In this document: positions 42,374 to 49,241 of the stretch, in pieces
Numbering within the stretch: the first letter of the stretch is position 1
Layout of the letters: every line of letters begins with the position of its first letter
Assembly: GCA_934631005.1 (NCBI GenBank)
Contig: CAKTXA010000017.1
Location: forward strand, 1-49,241
Direction: 5' to 3'
DNA: 49,241 bases
Source: an uncultured Oscillospiraceae bacterium
Lineage (GTDB): Bacteria > Bacillota > Clostridia > Oscillospirales > Oscillospiraceae
Notes under the pieces: model-generated
Seen by the model: only the letters and a program-made list of their open reading frames with translations
The model's database searches: none
What the model was told of the DNA's origin: nothing
Position numbers and translations under genes: made by a program

Positions 42374-43972
42374 TCAGCGGAATTCGCGCGTAAATACGAC
42401 CGGCACGAGCTGCACGAACGATCTGCCGTCCATCGTCAGCTCCAGCACCAGCCGCTCGACCGGCTGCATCTGCGGGATGGTAAAGGTGAACGCCAGCTCC
42501 GCATCCGCCTTATGCAGGAACGGCGTGGTCATAAACACCTTGCCGCTGCGCGCCGGGCTGACCGTCCACTCATCCGGCAGATACCACTTGAAGTTCACGA
42601 ACTCCTGAATGTTGCGGCTGTGGTTCCGAAGCTTGATGTGGATGGTCTTTTCCTCGGAATAGACCGCCGCGCCGTCCTCCAGATAATCCACCGCCACGGT
42701 GAACTGGTGGTTGCGGTAGACCGGGCCGCCCATGCAGCTGTACAGCGCCGCGCCGTGATCCGGGCTCAGCAGGCTGTCCGGATCAAATTCTGTGCCGTTC
42801 AGGGACATGTCGACGTACTGCACATGGATGAAGTTGCGCCGGCCCTCCCATTCCGGGATGTCATAGATCAGGCTGGTCGGCTCCGTTTCAGAAAGCTGCA
42901 GCAGCGAGCGGTTGCGCAGCAGCACCTGCTGCGCCAGCGCGTAGGTGCGCTCGGTCAGCTCCTGCACGGTCGCCGGGATCGACATACCGCAGCAGCACAT
43001 ATCCGCCTTGTTCAGGCAGAGCGTGGTGATGCCGTAGCCGATGGGCTTGATCCACTTTTCCGGGATCGCGTCCGCGCCGCACAGGATGCCGAAGATCGAC
43101 CCCGCCGTGGCGCAGGTGCAGTCCGTATCCTCGCCGAGCATGGCGTTGATGCAGAGCGTTTTTCCGAAATCGCCCTCGCCGTAGAACAGGCCCGCCATGG
43201 TGAATGCCATGTTCACCGGCACATCGAAGCCCGGCTTGCCGCCGTCCAGCCCCAGCGCCTTATCCTCCAGCGAGATGTTGCATTCGCGGCCCCAGTATAC
43301 CTCGCCGCGGAATTTCTGCAGGATGTCGATGCGCATCTCCTCCGCGCTCATGCCCTGCCGGTAGCATTCGATCATCCGGCGGATCGCCTGCGAAACGGCG
43401 CACTGCTCCGGAATGTAGGACAGGCCGATCTCCACCAGCTTGTTGATGTCCTGCACCAGATAGGCCGCCGCCTCCACAACGGCGCAGAATACCTCGGCAT
43501 ACGTGCCTTCGCCGTCGCCGTGGTCGACGATCGCGTCCTCATAGGCGTAGCGCGCGGCGAGCTCCGGGTTGCCCGGGCAGATCGTCGCCCAGATCTCCGA
43601 GCGGATGTAGCTGCCGTCGGAGTCCTTAAAATCGTTGTGCATGGAGCCGCTGAGCGGCGGATTCAGGCCGGATTTCAGGTTCGCCTTGGCATTGCCGTAT
43701 TCCGACCAGTGGGCGTCGTTGTAAAGCGTCCAATAATCGCCCAGAAGCTGCGCGTCGATCTCCAGCCCGTGCATTTCCAGCGCGTTCAGCCAGATGAGCT
43801 GGATGTCCAGATCATCGTTCGGGCGCGGCTCGCCGTTGAGATCCTGCCAGTAAAACGACACATCGTTGCGCTGCCGCCGCCATTCCATCGGCTCGCCCAG
43901 CGTGCCGCCGATGGTCTTGCCCAGCCAGCAGCCCAGCGTCTTGTTGCGGTAGTCCTGTGCGGATAGCTTCAT
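42374..43972 (-). CDS. ADP-ribosylglycohydrolase-family enzyme (532 aa)
   Basis: A cytosolic hydrolase of the ARH/DraG fold. Residues 10-30 carry L-G-C-W-L-G-K-T-I-G-G-T-L-G-E-P, residues 52-56 the metal-binding N-D-D-L-D, and about 293-320 the second metal motif G-E-D-T-D-C-T-C-A-T-A-G-S-I-F-G with A-I-P-E-K-W. The acidic residues of both motifs are intact, so two magnesium ions can be bound. A beta-rich C-terminal extension of about 170 residues is not typical of DraG (about 300 aa). It is the last gene after an RbsBAC-type importer, so the substrate is probably an imported ribosyl compound such as a nucleoside or ADP-ribose derivative rather than a modified protein. That is inference. Confidence 0.9.
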   Translation of the reverse strand: MKLSAQDYRNKTLGCWLGKTIGGTLGEPMEWRRQRNDVSFYWQDLNGEPRPNDDLDIQLIWLNALEMHGLEIDAQLLGDYWTLYNDAHWSEYGNAKANLKSGLNPPLSGSMHNDFKDSDGSYIRSEIWATICPGNPELAARYAYEDAIVDHGDGEGTYAEVFCAVVEAAAYLVQDINKLVEIGLSYIPEQCAVSQAIRRMIECYRQGMSAEEMRIDILQKFRGEVYWGRECNISLEDKALGLDGGKPGFDVPVNMAFTMAGLFYGEGDFGKTLCINAMLGEDTDCTCATAGSIFGILCGADAIPEKWIKPIGYGITTLCLNKADMCCCGMSIPATVQELTERTYALAQQVLLRNRSLLQLSETEPTSLIYDIPEWEGRRNFIHVQYVDMSLNGTEFDPDSLLSPDHGAALYSCMGGPVYRNHQFTVAVDYLEDGAAVYSEEKTIHIKLRNHSRNIQEFVNFKWYLPDEWTVSPARSGKVFMTTPFLHKADAELAFTFTIPQMQPVERLVLELTMDGRSFVQLVPVVFTREFR

Positions 43973-44006
43973 TGCTCATACCTCCGTTACAAAGTCAGAT
44001 TCTTAT

Positions 44007-44957
44007 TTATTTGCGCTTTGAGATCCCATCCAGCCCGACGGCCAGGATCAGAACGGCGCCCTTGATCACCATCTGTGCATAGTCGCTGATGCCGAGGATG
44101 ATCAGGCCGTTGCTGAGAATGCCGATGATCAGAACGCCGACAAACACGCCGAACAGCTTTCCCTCGCCGCCGCTCAGGCTGACGCCGCCCAGCGCCACGC
44201 CGGTGATCACGTCCATCTCCAGACTGTTCGCCGCCGCCGGCTGCCCGGAGTTGATGCGGAACATCAGAAGAATGCCCGCGATGCCGGTCAAAAGTCCGCA
44301 GAGCGTGAACGTCAGGATGCGGATCCAGTCCACATGGATGCCGGAGAGCTTCGCCGCCTCCTCGTTGCCGCCCAGCGCGTACATCCGGCGGCCGAAGCAG
44401 GTGCGGTTGAGCAGGAAGCTCCCCACCAGATAGGCCACCGCCATCACCGCCACGGGGATCGGGATCAGCTTCAGGATATAGCCCTGACTGATCACCGCCC
44501 ACTCGCGGGGCAGGCCGTAGATCGGCAGGCCGTCCGTCAGCAGATACGCGATGCCGCGGAACACATCCATGCCGCCAAGCGTCACGATCAGCGCCGGGAT
44601 CTTGACCTTGCTGACAATCACGCCGGTCAGGAAGCCTGCCAGCGCGGCGATCAGAATGCCCAGCAGGATCGCGGCAAGCGGGTGCACGCCGCGCATCATA
44701 AGGTCCGCCGACACAACGCCGGTCAGCGCCGCGACCGATCCCACGGACAGGTCCAGGCCGCCAATGAGCATTACGAACGTCATGCCCACGCCGACGATCC
44801 CCGTCACCGAGACCTGCCGCAGGATCGTGATCATATTGTCCAGACTCAGGAAATTCGGCGACGCGAGCGAAAAAATGATGATGACCAGGATCAGGACGAG
44901 CAGAATGCCGTATTTTCGCGCAGCCTGCGCGTACTGCTGTTTATGAATTGCTTTCAT
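44007..44957 (-). CDS. ABC transporter permease (RbsC family)
   Basis: A 316-aa inner-membrane protein with 8-10 hydrophobic segments, including A-S-P-N-F-L-S-L-D-N-M near the start, M-L-I-G-G-L-D-L-S-V-G-S and the loop V-A-L-G-G-V-S-L-S-G-G-E-G-K in the last third. These are the hallmarks of the ribose/simple-sugar permeases. I chose the ATG at 44957, with GGAGG 5 nt upstream; an ATG at 44969 is a weaker alternative. One permease probably forms a homodimer, unlike the two-permease system to the left. Confidence 0.94.
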   Translation of the reverse strand: MKAIHKQQYAQAARKYGILLVLILVIIIFSLASPNFLSLDNMITILRQVSVTGIVGVGMTFVMLIGGLDLSVGSVAALTGVVSADLMMRGVHPLAAILLGILIAALAGFLTGVIVSKVKIPALIVTLGGMDVFRGIAYLLTDGLPIYGLPREWAVISQGYILKLIPIPVAVMAVAYLVGSFLLNRTCFGRRMYALGGNEEAAKLSGIHVDWIRILTFTLCGLLTGIAGILLMFRINSGQPAAANSLEMDVITGVALGGVSLSGGEGKLFGVFVGVLIIGILSNGLIILGISDYAQMVIKGAVLILAVGLDGISKRK

Positions 44958-44975
44958 CGTATCCTCCATCCAGTT

Positions 44976-46466
44976 CTATCTGCCGGAAGCAAGCTGCATG
45001 ATCCGCGCCTGCGTCAGTTCATTCTTTTGCAGTTCACCTGTGACGCGGCCTTCGTACATCACGATCACCCGGTCGGAAATGCCGATCAGTTCCGGCATCT
45101 CCGACGAGATCATCAGGATCGCGCAGCCCTGATCCGCGAGCTGATTGATCAGCTCGTAGATCTCATGCTTTGCCAGTACGTCGATCCCGCGGGTCGGCTC
45201 GTCAAAAATGATGATCTGCGCCTTGGACGCCAGCCACTTTGCCAGAACGACCTTCTGCTGGTTGCCGCCCGAGAGATACTGCACCTGCTGCGTTTCATTC
45301 GGCGTTTTGATTTTTAAGGTCTCGATATACTGCCCGACGATCCGGCGTTCCTGCGCGCTCTGGATCACGCCGCCGCGGGCGATCGTATCCAGGCACACGA
45401 GCGTCGTATTATCCCGGACGCCCATTTTCAGCAGCACGCCCTGCTGCTTTCGATCCTCCGGCAGCAGCGCCATGCCATGGGCGATCGCCGCGCGTGGAGA
45501 CGGGATCTTCGTCTCGGCGCCGCCGATCAAGATCTCACCCGAGACGATCTTTTCCGCGCCGAAGATCGCGCGGGCCGTCTCTGTCCGCCCTGCGCCGACC
45601 AGCCCGGAGACGCCGAGGATCTCCCCTTTATGCAGGGTAAAGCTGACGTCCTTCACCTTTTCCGCCAGCGCCAGGTGGCGCACCTCCAGCACGACCTCGT
45701 CCGAGGGCGCCCCTGCACGCACCGGGTAACGGCTCTCCAGCTCCCGGCCGATCATCAGGTTGATCAGCTCGTCCTCATTCGTCTGCGCGGTCTGCACGGT
45801 CCGGATATACCGCCCGTCGCGCAGGATCGACACACGGTCCGATATTTCAAACAGCTCCTCCAGACGGTGGCTGATATACACGACCGTGACGTTTTTCTTT
45901 TTCAGTGTCCGCACCAGCTCAAACATCGCGCCGATCTCGCGCTCCGTCAGCGGTGCGGACGGCTCGTCCATGATCAGGATGCGGACGTCCCGGGAGACAG
46001 CCTTGGCGATCTCGACCAGCTGCTGCTCCGCAACGGACAGGTCGCGCACGAGTGTCTCCGGGGAGATATGGATATTCAGCTGCCGGAACAGCGCCTGCGT
46101 TTTTGCGATCATGCGCTTTTTATCGACCAGAAAGCGCGCTTTGCGGATCTCATTGCCCAGAAAGATATTCTCATAGACCGGAATGGCAGGGATCAGGGTG
46201 AATTCCTGATAGATCACGCCGATCCCCAGTTGGGCGGCCAGTGCCGGTGTGATCCGGTCATAGCTCGTGCCGTCCACAAGGATCTGCCCCGCCGTTGGCG
46301 CGATCGCCCCGGCGAGCACCTTGATCAGCGTGGACTTGCCCGCGCCGTTCTCGCCCAGAAGCGCGTGCACCTCGCCGTATCGGAACGCGACTGACACGTC
46401 GTCCAGCGCCCGCACGCCCGGATACTCCTTGCAGATATGCTTCAGTTCAAAAAATGTGTTTTCCAT
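44976..46466 (-). CDS. ABC transporter ATPase, double-domain (RbsA type)
   Basis: A 496-aa ATPase with two ABC domains. Domain 1: Walker A LGENGAGKSTLIK, signature D-L-S-V-A-E-Q-Q-L, Walker B R-I-L-I-M-D-E-P-S-A-P-L. Domain 2: degenerate G-L-V-G-A-G-R-T-E-T, signature LSGGNQQK, then I-I-F-D-E-P-T-R-G-I-D. The ATG at 46466 is favoured: the family begins M-E-N-T-F-F-E-L-K-H-I, and GGGGGTG lies upstream; the longer frame runs through a hairpin. Stop and permease start are 18 nt apart. Confidence 0.95.
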   Translation of the reverse strand: MENTFFELKHICKEYPGVRALDDVSVAFRYGEVHALLGENGAGKSTLIKVLAGAIAPTAGQILVDGTSYDRITPALAAQLGIGVIYQEFTLIPAIPVYENIFLGNEIRKARFLVDKKRMIAKTQALFRQLNIHISPETLVRDLSVAEQQLVEIAKAVSRDVRILIMDEPSAPLTEREIGAMFELVRTLKKKNVTVVYISHRLEELFEISDRVSILRDGRYIRTVQTAQTNEDELINLMIGRELESRYPVRAGAPSDEVVLEVRHLALAEKVKDVSFTLHKGEILGVSGLVGAGRTETARAIFGAEKIVSGEILIGGAETKIPSPRAAIAHGMALLPEDRKQQGVLLKMGVRDNTTLVCLDTIARGGVIQSAQERRIVGQYIETLKIKTPNETQQVQYLSGGNQQKVVLAKWLASKAQIIIFDEPTRGIDVLAKHEIYELINQLADQGCAILMISSEMPELIGISDRVIVMYEGRVTGELQKNELTQARIMQLASGR

Positions 46467-46485
46467 GCAGCACCCCCGTGTCTGC

Positions 46486-46520
46486 GCTTCCGCATCCGCC
46501 GCAAGAGCGGATGCGGAAGC
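46486..46520. other. Hairpin between binding-lipoprotein and ATPase genes
   Basis: A 14-bp perfect stem (GCTTCCGCATCCGC and complement) with a 7-nt loop. It occupies the same place as the hairpin at 31178-31211 in the other ABC operon, consistent with protection of the binding-protein mRNA. Confidence 0.75.
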
Positions 46521-46549
46521 CCGTAGGATCATTCAAGGTCCCTTTATCC

Positions 46550-47542
46550 TTATTTCACGAAGTCCGCAATGTTCTCTTCCGTGACCGCGAGATAGTCGGG
46601 CACGATCGGCTGGGTCGGCGCGCCGTTGATCAGGTTCAGGCTCTCCTCCACCATGCGCTCGCCGAGCTTGTACGGCTGCTGATCCACGGTCACGCGGAAC
46701 ATCCCGCCCTCGGCGACCTTGGCCAGACCGTCCGGCGTGGCGTCGATGCCGCCAAGGATATATTTGCTCTCGTCAACGCCTTTCGCGGCGAACGCCTCAT
46801 ACGCGCCGAGCACACCGGCGTCGTTGATGCCGAGGATGCACTGCAGATCGGGATACGCCTGCAGCAGCGTCTCCGCCGCGTCCAGACCGGGCGCGGGCTC
46901 GTTGGCCTCCACGCTCGCCACGATCTCCACATTGGAGGCATTCTCCTTCAGACCGGCCTCGATGCCCTCGCGGCGGTTGATGACGGATGCGATCTTGTCA
47001 AAGTTGAAGATCGCCGCCTGCACCGTCTGCTGATCGGCCAGATTGGCGCTGATCCACTTGCCCGCGGCCTCGCCCAGCTTATAGCCAAGCGTGTAGTCGT
47101 CGCTGCCCAGCGTCATATCCGCTTCAGGCTGCTCAAAAACAGAGACGATCTTGATGCCCTTTTCCTTCGCCGTCGTCAGGACGTTGGACAGCGCGTTCGC
47201 GTCGACCGCGCAGACGATGACCGCCTCACAGCCGGAGGAAATGAAGTTTTCGATTGCGGAGACCTGCTTTTCGCTGTTGTTCTGGCAGTCGTTCGTCAGG
47301 AGCTTGGCGTTGTGCGCGTCTGCATAGGCCTGTGCGCCGTCGACCATCTCAATGAAAAAGGGGTTGCTCATGTCCAGTGTTGTGATGCCGATGATCCTCT
47401 GCGCATCCGCGCCGCTCTCAGCCTCCGGGGCGTCCGTCTGGGCGTCCGCCGGTTTTTGCGTGTCGCCGGACTTTGCCGCGGAGCAGCCTGCGGTCAGCAG
47501 CAGCGCGGCGATCAGCAAGAATACGAGTACGGTTTTTTTCAT
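46550..47542 (-). CDS. Ribose-type substrate-binding lipoprotein
   Basis: A 330-aa lipoprotein with lipobox LTAGC (Cys20), a short Asp/Glu/Ala linker, then a type 1 periplasmic-binding fold: R-I-I-G-I-T-T-L-D-M-S-N-P-F-F, A-V-I-V-C-A-V-D-A-N-A-L, C-I-L-G-I-N-D-A-G-V-L-G-A-Y-E-A and G-G-I-D-A-T-P-D-G. The N-P-F-F and I-N-D-x-(G/A) motifs are those of RbsB. Substrate is likely ribose or a ribosyl compound by family, not proven. AGGAGG precedes the ATG. Confidence 0.93.
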   Translation of the reverse strand: MKKTVLVFLLIAALLLTAGCSAAKSGDTQKPADAQTDAPEAESGADAQRIIGITTLDMSNPFFIEMVDGAQAYADAHNAKLLTNDCQNNSEKQVSAIENFISSGCEAVIVCAVDANALSNVLTTAKEKGIKIVSVFEQPEADMTLGSDDYTLGYKLGEAAGKWISANLADQQTVQAAIFNFDKIASVINRREGIEAGLKENASNVEIVASVEANEPAPGLDAAETLLQAYPDLQCILGINDAGVLGAYEAFAAKGVDESKYILGGIDATPDGLAKVAEGGMFRVTVDQQPYKLGERMVEESLNLINGAPTQPIVPDYLAVTEENIADFVK

Positions 47543-47598
47543 TTTCTTTTCCTCCTAAAATTTTTTATGAATAAGCGTGTCCCGCTTGATTCCCCGTC

Positions 47599-47616
47599 TT
47601 TGGGAACGTTCCCAAA
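47599..47616 (-). promoter_or_regulatory. LacI-type operator upstream of the binding-lipoprotein gene
   Basis: An 18-bp perfect palindrome TTTGGGAACGTTCCCAAA, centred on CpG as for LacI-family operators, 57 nt before the gene start and after the LacI gene. A related half-site lies at the LacI promoter. I see no convincing -35/-10 here; a T-rich stretch upstream (47626-47632) may end the LacI transcript. Confidence 0.82.
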
Positions 47617-47724
47617 ACCGACCAAAAAAACACGGCCTGCGCCGGGCCCTATAAAAACGCCTGTGTTTGTCTGCGGTGGGCGGCGCCGTTCCCACGCCCG
47701 GGAGCGGCCCGCCCGATATTTCTT

Positions 47725-48720
47725 TTACGTTCCCATCTGCGCCGTCTGCGAAATGGAGCGGCGCTGGATGAACTCCGTATCCACCGAAACGGAGCAAAAA
47801 CGCCGGCTGTGATCCTGAATGCGCCGCAGCAGCAGGTTCGTCGCCATCTCCGCCATGCGTTCGATCGGCTGTGCGATCGTGGAGAGCGGCGGGTTCAGGA
47901 AGCGGCTGCAGTAAATATCATCGCACCCGACCACGGAAAGCTGCTCCGGGATGCGGATGCCGCGCCTGTCGCACCAGTCGTAGATCTGCATGGCGACATA
48001 GTCCGTCAGGGCAATGATCGTGTCCGGGAGCGTTCCGGCTACGTAGTCCCGATCCAGCTTTTCGATGTAATCGTCGCAGATATAGACGTTCCGCTCCGGC
48101 AGGGAAAAGCCGTACTCCCCCATTGCGCCGCGCAGGGCCGCAAGGCGCTTGACGATCGGCTCGGACAGATTGGTGTCGTGGCAGACGCCGAGCTCCGTAT
48201 GGCCGTTTTCCTTCAAAAAACCGAGCATATCCCGCAGGCTCCGGTCAAAATTCGGGCTGATCGTGTCCACATTTTCGCCATAGCCGATCGTCACGACGTT
48301 CGTGCTCTTCAGGCTCTGGCAGAAGATCGGATCCTTCGTATCCAGCAGGCTCGCCACAAAAATGATCCCCTTGACCTTCATGCCCAGCAGATACTCGATG
48401 TTGGAGCGCTCCGTCGCCGCGTCGTTGTTGGAGTTCATATACAGCAGCGTATAGCCGTGCCGCTTGGTGATGATGTCAAAATTATACAGCATCTGCGTAT
48501 AATACGGGTTGCGGATGTCCTGAATGATCACGCCGATCAGCGGAAGCTCCGACTTCAGCCCCTTGGCGATCTGGTTCGGAACATACCCCAGCTCCGCCAG
48601 ACGCTCCATGATCTCCTCGCGCGTGCTGTCCTTCACGTTGGTATCCCCATTGATCACGCGGGAGATCGTCGATTTTGAAAAGCCGGTCAGGGACGCAATA
48701 TCTCTCAGTGTGTAGCTCAT
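47725..48720 (-). CDS. LacI-family transcription regulator
   Basis: A 331-aa regulator. Residues 1-22 are the canonical LacI helix-turn-helix (TLRDIASLTGFSKSTISRVI), followed by a hinge with L-G-Y-V-P-N-Q-I-A-K-G-L-K, and a periplasmic-binding-like sensor (60-320) with N-P-Y-Y-T-Q and the closing V-V-G-C-D-D-I. It probably represses the importer and the ADP-ribosylglycohydrolase gene through the palindrome at 47599-47616 and controls itself at 48823-48840. Inducer is not visible. Confidence 0.94.
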   Translation of the reverse strand: MSYTLRDIASLTGFSKSTISRVINGDTNVKDSTREEIMERLAELGYVPNQIAKGLKSELPLIGVIIQDIRNPYYTQMLYNFDIITKRHGYTLLYMNSNNDAATERSNIEYLLGMKVKGIIFVASLLDTKDPIFCQSLKSTNVVTIGYGENVDTISPNFDRSLRDMLGFLKENGHTELGVCHDTNLSEPIVKRLAALRGAMGEYGFSLPERNVYICDDYIEKLDRDYVAGTLPDTIIALTDYVAMQIYDWCDRRGIRIPEQLSVVGCDDIYCSRFLNPPLSTIAQPIERMAEMATNLLLRRIQDHSRRFCSVSVDTEFIQRRSISQTAQMGT

Positions 48721-48822
48721 GTGCTCAGCCTTCCGCTTCCAGCGCGCATCGCGGCCGCCGCCCCCTGTGCCCGCGCGGCATGGAAATCCCGTTAAAAATT
48801 CGTTTTTCTACGTGTTTATGTT

Positions 48823-48840
48823 TTTGGGAACGGTCTCTTT
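48823..48840 (-). promoter_or_regulatory. Degenerate LacI operator over its own promoter start
   Basis: TTTGGGAAC (perfect left half) followed by a diverged right half GGTCTCTTT. It covers about +2 to +19 of the promoter at 48849-48877. Compared with the perfect operator at 47599, it should bind more weakly, giving negative self-control. Confidence 0.65.
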
Positions 48841-48848
48841 GTGTTTTT

Positions 48849-48877
48849 ATGATACTCCTTCCATGGTGTCGTGTCAA
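48849..48877 (-). promoter_or_regulatory. Promoter of the LacI gene
   Basis: Minus strand: consensus -35 TTGACA (48872-48877), 17-bp spacer, -10 TATCAT (48849-48854). It is the best sigma-70-type promoter in the window. The predicted start is near 48842, giving a leader of about 120 nt. Confidence 0.85.
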
Positions 48878-49058
48878 TAGAAATTTGATTTTTGTCGATG
48901 TGACACAATTGTCGCTTTCATTTTTGTTGAAAATGGACGATTGCCGAAGGTGCGAATTTTCCCGCCCGATCCGGTGCTTCCGCTCTCCGGCGCACAAAGC
49001 CGCCGGGCGGAAGCTCCCACCCGACGGCCTTGCGTCTGGAACAAACAATGAGGAAAGT
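48878..49058. other. Intergenic stretch, no gene seen
   Basis: It lies between the LacI promoter and the next system. I see no ribosome site, strong terminator or other structure that I can support. Confidence 0.5.
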
Positions 49059-49241
49059 TTACTTCTTCTTGCGCTTCGGCAGGAGGTCGAATGCGACTGC
49101 GATGAGGATGACGAGGCCTTTGACGACCTGCTGCCAGTCGGCGGAGATGCCCATCATGGACATACCGTTATTCAGGATGCCGATGACAAAGCAGCCCACC
49201 AGCGCGCCCGCGATCGTACCGGCGCCGCCCGTGACGGACGC
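49059..49241 (-). CDS. C-terminus of a third RbsC-family permease (cut by window edge)
   Basis: The final 60 residues of an ABC permease are visible: A-S-V-T-G-G-A-G-T-I-A-G-A-L-V-G, then G-I-L-N-N-G-M-S-M-M-G-I, then a hydrophobic segment and a Lys/Arg tail P-K-R-K-K-K. These are the RbsC hallmarks. It belongs to another importer encoded to the right; its upstream genes are outside the window. Confidence 0.9.
   Translation of the reverse strand, partial: ASVTGGAGTIAGALVGCFVIGILNNGMSMMGISADWQQVVKGLVILIAVAFDLLPKRKKK

Overview
The window looks like part of a G+C-rich Clostridia chromosome, most likely an Oscillospiraceae-type gut anaerobe. The grounds are Gram-positive signal peptides, S-layer homology (SLH) modules of the TRAQIVTFLWRAAG type, ribose-type ABC importers with Cys-anchored binding lipoproteins, and Shine-Dalgarno starts with frequent TTG/GTG codons. 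This is inferred from style only; no marker gene for taxonomy is present. Almost every real gene lies on the minus strand.

Positions 1-19545 are the end of an integrative and conjugative element (ICE). Transcription runs from right to left: parA, parB, a terminator, a five-gene cell-surface module (membrane-anchored protein, SLH protein and three secreted proteins sharing one C-terminal domain), then the type IV secretion machinery (VirB2-like, TrbL/VirB6, NlpC/P60-like hydrolase, a small XRE regulator, PrgI, a 224-aa protein, VirB4, two accessory proteins and VirD4, which runs off the left edge). Between the 224-aa gene and virB4 sits an AT-rich, plus-strand two-gene cargo with its own terminator. 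The ICE ends at a 46-nt copy of the 3' half of an initiator tRNA-fMet gene, embedded in a 65-nt imperfect palindrome. This is the attR-type junction; integrase and relaxase would lie outside the window on the left.

Positions 19546-33367 hold a chromosomal glycan-use operon: a GntR/FCD regulator, a binding lipoprotein, a double ATPase, two permeases, a large secreted glycosidase-like protein, a cytosolic six-hairpin glycosidase-like protein and a LarA-family nickel-pincer racemase. The regulator and the transport genes have twin promoters with the same 10-bp palindromic operator in the -35/-10 spacer.

Positions 33507-42282 hold a 2779-aa SLH surface protein built of beta-helix GG-I repeats and MBG/Ig-like domains, with a structured leader. 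The 3' ends of this gene and of larA each carry a copy of the same roughly 150-bp intergenic repeat ending in a terminator hairpin.

Positions 42333-48877 hold a second ribose-type ABC operon: LacI regulator, binding lipoprotein, ATPase, permease and an ADP-ribosylglycohydrolase-family enzyme. It has an 18-bp perfect LacI-type operator. The last 183 bases are the C-terminal end of a permease from a third ABC system.
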